Assembly (NCBI GenBank): GCA_050330055.1
Contig: JBHJOF010000168.1
Span: 1 to 17,000, forward strand
Reading direction: 5' to 3'
Length of the DNA: 17,000 nt
DNA from: JBHJOF01 sp050330055
Lineage (GTDB): Bacteria > Pseudomonadota > Alphaproteobacteria > Kiloniellales > JAKSDN01
Shown here: positions 1 to 5,595 of the stretch, piece by piece
Numbering within the stretch: the first letter of the stretch is position 1
Layout of the letters: each line of letters starts with the position of its first letter
The notes under the pieces: model-generated
The model's database searches: none
Seen by the model: only the letters and a program-made list of their open reading frames with translations
What the model was told of the DNA's origin: nothing
Made by a program: the position numbers and the translations under genes

Positions 1-1335
1 ACGGAGGCCCAGCCCGAGCCGCTCGCCGAGCCCGCCGCGCCGGCGGGCTCCTCTACGGCGGACACGGCGGCAGCACCCGGGCCGAACGATGCGCCGGCCG
101 CCAAGGCGGACAGCGATCAGTCGGTCAATCTTCCGGTAGGCGGCTCCCCCGCCACCGGCAATCCCCGGCCGTCCAAGCAGGCGGAGAAGGCGGTGGTCTT
201 CGGCCTACCGCCGCCGACCGTGGCCGAGCCGGCGCTGGGATTCGTCCCCGTAGCGCCCGCCGAGGACGCACAGCCGGTGGCCTCGGCGGCCGAGGCTGCC
301 GCGCAGCTGGCCATGCGGGCGTCATCCAAGAGCCAGGACTCGACGGCGTCGCCGCCGGCACCGCCAGCGTCGCAGGAGCGAGCCCCGCAGCCCGAGGCGG
401 CCGAAGCCGCGCCGGTGCCGCAGATAGAGGCGATTCCGGTCAAGCCGGTCGAGCTGGCCGGGACGCTCGAGGGGACCACGGCGCCGGCCGCGGGCAGCGC
501 CGCGCCCGAAGAGCCCGCTGCGCCGGCGCCTGCCGCCCCCGTCGCCGCCCCTTCGGCCACGGCGCGCGCCGACACCGGAAACGAGCAGACGGCGGCCTTG
601 CCTCAAATCACTGAACCGCGGGCCGCCGAGCCACAAGCCACGCCCGAAGCGGCCCCGCCGGAGCCAGCGGCGCCCGCGCGCTTCGATCCGAGCCTGGTGC
701 AACAGACCCAGGACCGGCTGCTGCAACTCGACTATGGCCAGGGCAGGCTGAGCCGAAGCGGCGCTTTCGACGCCGCGACCCAGGACGCCATCCTGGCCTA
801 TCAATACAAGAACGGTCTACCGGGCACGGGAGAGCCTTCCCCTGCCCTGCTCGAGCACATGGATCGCTTCCTCGACCGGCTGAACGCCATCGCCAGCGGC
901 CAGGCGCAAGCAACGCCGGCGGCGAGCCGAACCGCCCATGCGACCCCGTCGAGCCCGCCGGCCAGCGACGGCTATGCCAGCTTCCGCAACGGGCTGGCCG
1001 CTGCCGAGCGCGGCCAGATCGACGAGGCGATCGCCCACTACACGCGAGCTATCGAGTCGACCGTGTGGCGCGAGCGCCACATGGCCTACCTGTCGCGCGG
1101 CAATGCGCTGGCCGGACAGGGCAACTACCGGCAGGCGATCAACGACTACAGCGCCGCGATTCAGCTCCGTCCCGACTACGCCGAGGCCTGGATCAATCGC
1201 GGACTGGCCTTCGCCGAGCTGGCCCAGCGCGAGCAGGCGCTGGCCGACCTGCGCCAGGGCCAGCGCCTGGCGCCCGGCAGCGGCACGGCGGCCCGGGCGC
1301 TGCGTATCCTCGAGTCGCGCTCACAATTGGAGTAA
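1..1335 (+). CDS. TPR-repeat protein with peptidoglycan-binding-like segment (5' truncated)
   Basis: The frame is open from the first base to the TAA at 1333-1335, so the gene starts upstream of the window; 444 codons are visible. Roughly the first 225 visible residues are low-complexity Ala/Pro/Glu with no predicted fold, the kind of linker that spans the periplasm or follows a membrane anchor. Residues about 227-286 (bases 681-860) resemble a peptidoglycan-binding-1 type helical domain, with the pattern VQQTQDRLLQLDYGQG then AFDAATQDAILAYQ. From about 970 to the stop are two to three tetratricopeptide repeats, including NGLAAAERGQIDEAIAHYTRAI and GNYRQAINDYSAAIQLRPDY followed by AWINRGLAFAELAQREQALADL. 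TPRs normally mediate protein contacts. I infer a cell-envelope scaffold. The signal peptide or anchor that would confirm export lies outside the window. The internal GTG at 193 has no reason to be the true start. Confidence 0.8.
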   Translation, partial: TEAQPEPLAEPAAPAGSSTADTAAAPGPNDAPAAKADSDQSVNLPVGGSPATGNPRPSKQAEKAVVFGLPPPTVAEPALGFVPVAPAEDAQPVASAAEAAAQLAMRASSKSQDSTASPPAPPASQERAPQPEAAEAAPVPQIEAIPVKPVELAGTLEGTTAPAAGSAAPEEPAAPAPAAPVAAPSATARADTGNEQTAALPQITEPRAAEPQATPEAAPPEPAAPARFDPSLVQQTQDRLLQLDYGQGRLSRSGAFDAATQDAILAYQYKNGLPGTGEPSPALLEHMDRFLDRLNAIASGQAQATPAASRTAHATPSSPPASDGYASFRNGLAAAERGQIDEAIAHYTRAIESTVWRERHMAYLSRGNALAGQGNYRQAINDYSAAIQLRPDYAEAWINRGLAFAELAQREQALADLRQGQRLAPGSGTAARALRILESRSQLE

Positions 1336-1403
1336 AGGGGCCGGAATGGCCGGGTATCGGCAGCCGGGAGCCCGGGGCTTCGGCTATGGCCAAGCGCGTG
1401 ACT

Positions 1404-1466
1404 CATATTTGGCCCTGCGCGGGCTCGGCCATCGCGGTAACCCTAAGCGACCGCTAACCAAATATG
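1404..1466. repeat. Nested inverted repeat after the TPR gene
   Basis: CATATTTGG at 1404-1412 is perfectly complementary to CCAAATATG at 1458-1466. Inside that, GCGGT at 1434-1438 pairs with ACCGC at 1450-1454. It lies about 70 nt downstream of the TPR gene stop. There is no T-run after the outer arm, so it is not a textbook intrinsic terminator; it could be an mRNA 3'-end structure, an operator, or chance. Confidence 0.35.
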
Positions 1467-1570
1467 TGCAACAGAAACTGTACTTTTTCGCCAGCGCCGG
1501 CCGCCTGGCATGCCAGTTAATGAAAAAACTTAATTATTGCAGTAGGATCGCTGGAGTCGTATTATCCCGG

Positions 1571-1656
1571 CGTCTTAGAGTCCTCTTTGCTGTGGGGTAC
1601 AGAGCCAAGGGGTAAGACGATTAGGCCCGGAGGCGGGGGGGTCCGCTTCCGGGCCT
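1571..1656 (+). ncRNA. Candidate structured RNA: two adjacent stems (strand tentative)
   Basis: CGTCTTA at 1571-1577 pairs perfectly with TAAGACG at 1613-1619. Three nucleotides later AGGCCCGGAGGCG (1623-1635) pairs with CGCTTCCGGGCCT (1644-1656): 13 pairs including one G-T, closing an 8-nt G-rich loop. The strong second stem could end a transcript, but the following bases (GTTCATTCC) are not a real T-tract. An AT-rich segment lies about 20-100 nt upstream. I do not recognise a known RNA family; SRP RNA, 6S RNA and tmRNA were considered and not matched. It may be a small RNA, a leader of the tRNA transcript, or a fortuitous GC-rich hairpin. Confidence 0.25.
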
Positions 1657-1873
1657 GTTCATTCCTACCAGGTTCATCCCGCTGCCCTTCGGCGCGCAAC
1701 CAGCCGGCAAAGTCGCGGGTTTTCGCTTCATCGCAGGTTGAGTGCCTGCCGCATTCCGCCGCGCTCGCTCACGCTGCTTGCGACCCTCCCCGGTCCGGGT
1801 TGCAATGCGACCGTGCCGGTGTTGTCCTTGCCTGCCGCGAGGCCCGCCGCCATGGGCGGGCGAATCGCGCCGC

Positions 1874-1963
1874 GGATGGGTGGCCGAGCGGTTTAAGGCA
1901 CCGGTCTTGAAAACCGGCAGGGGCTAGCGCTCCTCGTGGGTTCGAATCCCACCCCATCCGCCA
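1874..1963 (+). tRNA. tRNA-Ser (anticodon TGA), CCA encoded
   Basis: The 7-bp acceptor stem GGATGGG (1874-1880) pairs with CCCATCC (1953-1959), followed by discriminator G and an encoded CCA (1961-1963). The D-arm begins TGGCCGAGCGG. The anticodon stem CCGGT/ACCGG closes the 7-nt loop CTTGAAA, giving anticodon TGA, which reads UCN serine codons. A long variable arm of about 20 nt (class II, as expected for serine) precedes the T-arm GTGGG-TTCGAAT-CCCAC. The gene looks intact. A 6-bp GC hairpin (CGCGGC 1992-1997 / GCCGCG 2009-2014) lies shortly downstream without a T-run. Confidence 0.97.
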
Positions 1964-2245
1964 CCCTACGGCTTCAGCGATGCGCCCAGGCCGCGGCATT
2001 TGTGCTTGGCCGCGTGACCTTCGTGCCACAGTCCCCAGCTCTGATCGCACTGAGCGGCGCGCGGCGCCGGAACTCCAGCGATTGCATCTCGTTTTGTCAC
2101 TTCAGGCAGGTCGTGCCCCATCCGGGGCTGTCCCCCCATGCTGTCGGCAGGGGCGTGGGCAGCCGTGGATCATGGCAGACCGCTGACGGCCGCGATGACA
2201 CGGAAGGGGGGAAGGACTTCGTGTCGCACGTATCGGAGCATGTGA
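1964..2245. other. Spacer between tRNA-Ser and acyltransferase gene
   Basis: About 280 bases with no supportable gene. One weak GC hairpin (1992-2014) may help end the tRNA transcript. I could not identify a clear promoter for the acyltransferase, nor a direct repeat of the tRNA 3' end that would mark an integration site. Confidence 0.5.
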
Positions 2246-4438
2246 GTGCCGCCAACGGTCCCTCAAGGCTGGGCAATCAGGCTTTCATGTCCCGGCGTCA
2301 GCTCAGCGGCCGGCTCAGGAGTACGAAAGCCCGACTTGTCGTACCGCGAGCCCTCGTCCAGGGCACCGATCGGCTATCGCCCGGAAATCGACGGTCTGCG
2401 CGCCCTGGCGGTAATGCCCGTGGTCCTGTTCCACGCGGACTTCGGCGGCGTTCCGGGCGGCTACCTGGGCGTCGACATCTTCTTCGTCATCAGCGGACAT
2501 CTGATCGGCTCGATCATCCTCGCCGACCTCCAGCGGGACAGGTTCAGCTTACTGAACTTCTATGAGCGACGGGCCAGGCGGATCCTGCCTGCGCTGCTGT
2601 TCGTCATGCTGGTCTGTCTCCCCTTCGCCTGGCTCTGGCTGATGCCGGGAGACCTCACGGACTTCGCTCAAAGTGTTGTCGCCACGACGCTGTTCGGCTC
2701 GAACGCGCTGTTCTGGTACAAGAGCGGCTACTTCGACACCGGGGCGGAGTTGAATCCGCTCCTGCATACCTGGAGCCTCTCGGTCGAGGCGCAGTTCTAC
2801 GTCATTTTTCCGGTTCTGCTCGCAGTGGTCTGGCGGTACTGGCGCCCGGCGCTGGGAGCGCTGGTGCTCATCGGCTTTGCCACATCGCTCGCGCTCGCGG
2901 AGCACGCGAGCCGGCACAATGATGTGGCAAGCTTCTACTTCCTGCAGTTTCGTGCCTGGGAGCTGCTGGGCGGCGCCCTGCTCGCCTATGTTGAGCATCG
3001 CCGCGGCTTCCCGTCGGCAGGGCGATGGGGCGCGTTGCTCTCGCTCGCCGGCCTGGTAGGCATTGGGCTCTCCCTCGCCCTCTTTGACAGCGAGACGAAG
3101 CATCCGGGTCTCTACACCCTGCTGCCGGTGGCGAGCACCGCGCTGGTCATCGTCTTTGGTGCCTGCGATGGCCTGGCGAAGCGTATTCTCACGGCCAAGG
3201 TCATGGTCGGCTTGGGCCTGATATCCTATTCACTCTATCTCTGGCACCTGCCGCTCTTCGCACTGGCCAATCACTACGCGCTCGATCCTCTCAGCCCCTT
3301 CGCCTACGCGCTGCTCGTCGCCGCTTCGGTGGCGGCGGCGGCTCTTACCTGGCGTTTCATCGAGGTGCCGTTTCGAAGACGCGACCGAATCAGCCTGAAG
3401 GCGTTCCTGCCGGCAGCCACCGTCGCTGCCACCGGACTGATCGCCTTCGGGCTGACCGGACACTTCCGGGAGGGATTCGAGGCGAGGTACGAACCATCCA
3501 TACAGGCGTTGCTTGCGGCCCAGGAGTCCGATGGAAACCGTGCGCTGATTGTCGGCGACGAAGAGTGCATCTATCGGAGCCCCGACGAAGCCTGCCACCT
3601 CGGTGTTCGCAGCCAGCAGGCTCGTTGGGCGCTGGTGGGTGACAGTCACGCCGGAGCGCTGGGCCCAGGTTTCGACTCGATACTGAAGCGGATCGGAGAA
3701 GGCGGGATCCAGGTGACTCGGCCGGGCTGCGCCTTCGCCTTGGGCATGCGGCGACACGACAGAGGTCTGGAATGCCTCAGTTTCGGCGAAGCCGCTCTCG
3801 ACCGCCTGCTCGACCCGGAGATCGAGCATGTCATCCTGATGGCACGCTATGCTCTCTACTTGACTGATGAACGGTACGACAACGGGGAAGGCGGTGTCGC
3901 GCGCGGTAATTCGCCGGGGTACGGCCCGCCCGGGTTCGAGACCGAGGAGGATCGCCGAAAGGCCTTGGGGAAGAGCTACGTGCAGACCGTCAAACGGCTT
4001 CTCGATGCAGGCAAGAAGGTCATTCTCGTCTATCCGGTGCCCGAGGTCGGCTGGGATGTCCCAGTCCGGCTGGCCAAGCTGGCTCTGCGCGGGCGCTACG
4101 AAACGGTGTCGACGAGCTATGCGCGATACCGATCCTACGCCTCCCCTGTATTCACGCTGTTCGACAGTCTCGGTGAGCGGTCCAACCTGGTCCGGGTCTA
4201 CCCGCACGAGATGCTTTGCGACCGGCAGCTCGACGATCGATGCATCGTCCAGGACGGCGACCGGATTCTCTATTCCGACAGCCATCACCTGAGCCTGGAG
4301 GGTGCCGGACTGCTGGTGGAACGAATCTTTGCCGCGGCATGTGCCCGCTGGGGCTGCATGGACCCTTCCAAGCGCGAACGCGCCCTCGATCGCACCGCCG
4401 CCGGAGCTGGGCCAATCGAGGCGCAACGCCTGCAGTAG
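2246..4438 (+). CDS. Acyltransferase 3 family membrane protein with C-terminal SGNH domain (OafA/YrhL type)
   Basis: Members of this family move acyl groups, often acetyl, from a cytoplasmic donor across the inner membrane onto surface polysaccharides or lipids; the fused SGNH domain completes transfer in the periplasm. Residues about 43-405 form the multi-spanning acyltransferase 3 domain: YRPEIDGLRALAV, catalytic-type His63 in LFHADFGG, GVDIFFVISG, and NPLLHTWSLSVEAQF around 171-185. Residues about 430-700 carry SGNH motifs: GDSHA with Ser467 as nucleophile and the Asp678/His681 pair in DSHHLS. The GTG start at 2246 is chosen because GGAG (2235-2238) lies 7 nt upstream; a minimal ATG-TGA sits between them. 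TTG at 2336 behind AGGAG (2317-2321) is an alternative, since homology begins only at residue 43. Base composition seems less extreme than the flanks, compatible with transfer. Substrate unknown. Confidence 0.93.
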   Translation: MPPTVPQGWAIRLSCPGVSSAAGSGVRKPDLSYREPSSRAPIGYRPEIDGLRALAVMPVVLFHADFGGVPGGYLGVDIFFVISGHLIGSIILADLQRDRFSLLNFYERRARRILPALLFVMLVCLPFAWLWLMPGDLTDFAQSVVATTLFGSNALFWYKSGYFDTGAELNPLLHTWSLSVEAQFYVIFPVLLAVVWRYWRPALGALVLIGFATSLALAEHASRHNDVASFYFLQFRAWELLGGALLAYVEHRRGFPSAGRWGALLSLAGLVGIGLSLALFDSETKHPGLYTLLPVASTALVIVFGACDGLAKRILTAKVMVGLGLISYSLYLWHLPLFALANHYALDPLSPFAYALLVAASVAAAALTWRFIEVPFRRRDRISLKAFLPAATVAATGLIAFGLTGHFREGFEARYEPSIQALLAAQESDGNRALIVGDEECIYRSPDEACHLGVRSQQARWALVGDSHAGALGPGFDSILKRIGEGGIQVTRPGCAFALGMRRHDRGLECLSFGEAALDRLLDPEIEHVILMARYALYLTDERYDNGEGGVARGNSPGYGPPGFETEEDRRKALGKSYVQTVKRLLDAGKKVILVYPVPEVGWDVPVRLAKLALRGRYETVSTSYARYRSYASPVFTLFDSLGERSNLVRVYPHEMLCDRQLDDRCIVQDGDRILYSDSHHLSLEGAGLLVERIFAAACARWGCMDPSKRERALDRTAAGAGPIEAQRLQ

Positions 4439-4461
4439 GCATCCTGCCCTGGCCCTGTCCG

Positions 4462-4494
4462 GCGGCTGACCCTGGGTTAAGGGGCCGCATTTTT
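4462..4494 (+). terminator. Rho-independent terminator of the acyltransferase gene
   Basis: GCGGC (4462-4466) pairs with GCCGC (4484-4488). After a TGA bulge, CCC pairs with GGG around an 8-nt loop, and ATTTTTA follows immediately. It lies 24 nt after the stop codon, so the acyltransferase and the downstream glycosyltransferase are probably transcribed separately. Confidence 0.7.
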
Positions 4495-4505
4495 ACAGTA
4501 ATATT

Positions 4506-4529
4506 TGGCACAATCGAACGATTGTGCCA
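4506..4529. promoter_or_regulatory. Perfect 24-bp palindrome, likely operator
   Basis: TGGCACAATCG (4506-4516) and CGATTGTGCCA (4519-4529) are exact reverse complements separated by AA. The tiny centre, the absence of a T-run afterwards and the separate terminator just upstream argue for a protein-binding dyad rather than a hairpin terminator. It lies about 140 nt upstream of the glycosyltransferase start, in an AT-richer intergenic region, so a regulator of that gene is the simplest reading. The cognate regulator is not in the window. Confidence 0.5.
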
Positions 4530-4671
4530 CAAGATTGCCACTCGCCTCACTACAGCATGTCCGATTTTTCTCTCGATTATTGCATAAGCCCCCGCTCAAT
4601 ATTGCCCCTTCGGCTCGGCATGACTTCACTCTATATCGGCTGAACTCAGTTCCTTAGCCGGAAGGATAGTC

Positions 4672-5580
4672 ATGATCGTGCAGCCGACCGTTACCGCGAC
4701 CACCGTTGCGGCGCCCGTGGCCTCGGCCCCGTTTGTCTCGGGCCCCGTTGTTACGGCTATCGTCACCTGCATGACCGATCAGGAGCGGCCTTTCGTGGCG
4801 GAGGGCCTGCGCTCGGTCATGCGGCAGACTATGCCTTGCGCGATCCGCCTCTATGTTCGTGACGACAATGACTGGATCGACGAGCTGCTGGCCCGCCTGG
4901 CGCCGGGGGGCCAGCTGCCGCGGGGCCCCTGGTCGCTGGAGGTGAGGCGCGTGCCGCGCATGAACAGTGCGACGGTGCGCAACCTCGGGGTCGAGGAAGC
5001 CGAGACCACGTACGTCGCCTTCCTCGATTCGGACGACATCTGGCTGCCCCGCAAGATCGAGCGCCAGGTCGCAGCCGCAGAGCGACTCGGCGTGCCCTTT
5101 GTCGGCGCCGACCACGTCATGATCACCGAGTGCGGCCGGCGCTTCGCTTTCGGCGCCGCCAAGTTCCTGCCGATGACCAGCTCGTGGCTGGTCGCCCGGC
5201 ACTACATGCGCCGCCACCCCTTCAACGAGTCAATCTTTCGCCGCGAGGACAAGGACTGGTGGCACCGTCGGCACCATGACGCGCCCCGCTACCGCCTGCC
5301 CGAGTTCCTGATAGCCTACCGCGTACGGCCGTCCTCGAAGTCGGCGCAGGGAGTTCGCACCACGCGCAAGGTTCAGCTTGCCCGCCTCAGCACCCGGCCC
5401 GGCCTGCGCTGGGCCATCCTCGGTGCGAGCTGGCTGCATCACCGCCTCAACCGGCGCAACTACTACGCCTGCCACCCGAACGCCGCCTCCGGCGCCGTCT
5501 GGGAGGGCATCACCTATCATGCGCTCGACCCGTTGCCGGGGCTGACCGGCGAGCTGGTGCTCAGGCCGCAGAAGCCCTAA
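4672..5580 (+). CDS. Family 2 (GT-A fold) glycosyltransferase
   Basis: The protein has 302 residues, near the usual length of small GT2 enzymes, which transfer a sugar from a nucleotide-sugar to an acceptor at the cytoplasmic face of the membrane. After an Ala/Val-rich N-terminus the GT-A fold begins about residue 24 (VVTAIVTCMTDQERPFVAEGL). RNLGVEEA precedes the metal-binding DXD-type motif in VAFLDSDDIWLPRKIE (Asp119, Asp121, Asp122). FRREDKDWWHR near 189-199 fits the family's ED catalytic-base region. The ATG is preceded by GGAAGGA (4660-4666) at 5 nt. It has its own upstream region with a 24-bp palindrome and ends 15 nt from the convergent kinase gene. The neighbouring acyltransferase suggests a surface glycan role; sugar and acceptor cannot be inferred. 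Confidence 0.9.
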   Translation: MIVQPTVTATTVAAPVASAPFVSGPVVTAIVTCMTDQERPFVAEGLRSVMRQTMPCAIRLYVRDDNDWIDELLARLAPGGQLPRGPWSLEVRRVPRMNSATVRNLGVEEAETTYVAFLDSDDIWLPRKIERQVAAAERLGVPFVGADHVMITECGRRFAFGAAKFLPMTSSWLVARHYMRRHPFNESIFRREDKDWWHRRHHDAPRYRLPEFLIAYRVRPSSKSAQGVRTTRKVQLARLSTRPGLRWAILGASWLHHRLNRRNYYACHPNAASGAVWEGITYHALDPLPGLTGELVLRPQKP

Positions 5581-5595
5581 GCGACGTCGGCGCCG

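Larger units (their letters stand above)
1336..1873. other. Gene-poor stretch with several inverted repeats upstream of tRNA-Ser
   Basis: No convincing coding sequence is present. The open frames here are short, have no family resemblance, and one runs through the tRNA. The stretch contains an AT-richer island (about 1455-1560), out of keeping with its surroundings, and three dyads: 9-bp arms 1404-1412/1458-1466, the structured block 1571-1656, and a 7-bp hairpin at 1842-1848/1855-1861 ending 12 nt before the tRNA. The AT-rich island is a reasonable place for a promoter, but I cannot assign -35 and -10 boxes with confidence. Confidence 0.6.

Noticed and set aside
1517..1533. Possible CtrA box TTAA...TTAA in the AT-rich island
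   Set aside because: The two TTAA halves are 9 nt apart, whereas the CtrA consensus needs 7.
938..1615. A 225-codon plus-strand open frame overlapping the TPR gene end
   Set aside because: It lies out of frame inside the TPR repeats and is Arg-rich low complexity, a shadow of the real frame.
1587..1910. A 107-codon plus-strand open frame before and into the tRNA
   Set aside because: It overlaps the tRNA-Ser acceptor, D and anticodon arms, has no ribosome site or motif, and covers the inverted-repeat region.
1874..1963. tRNA-Ser as an integration (att) site of a genomic island
   Set aside because: No repeat of the tRNA 3' end and no integrase gene is found in the window, so the idea has no direct support.
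3230..4426. A 398-codon minus-strand open frame opposite the acyltransferase SGNH region
   Set aside because: The sense strand carries GDSHA and DSHH catalytic motifs; the antisense product shows no motif.
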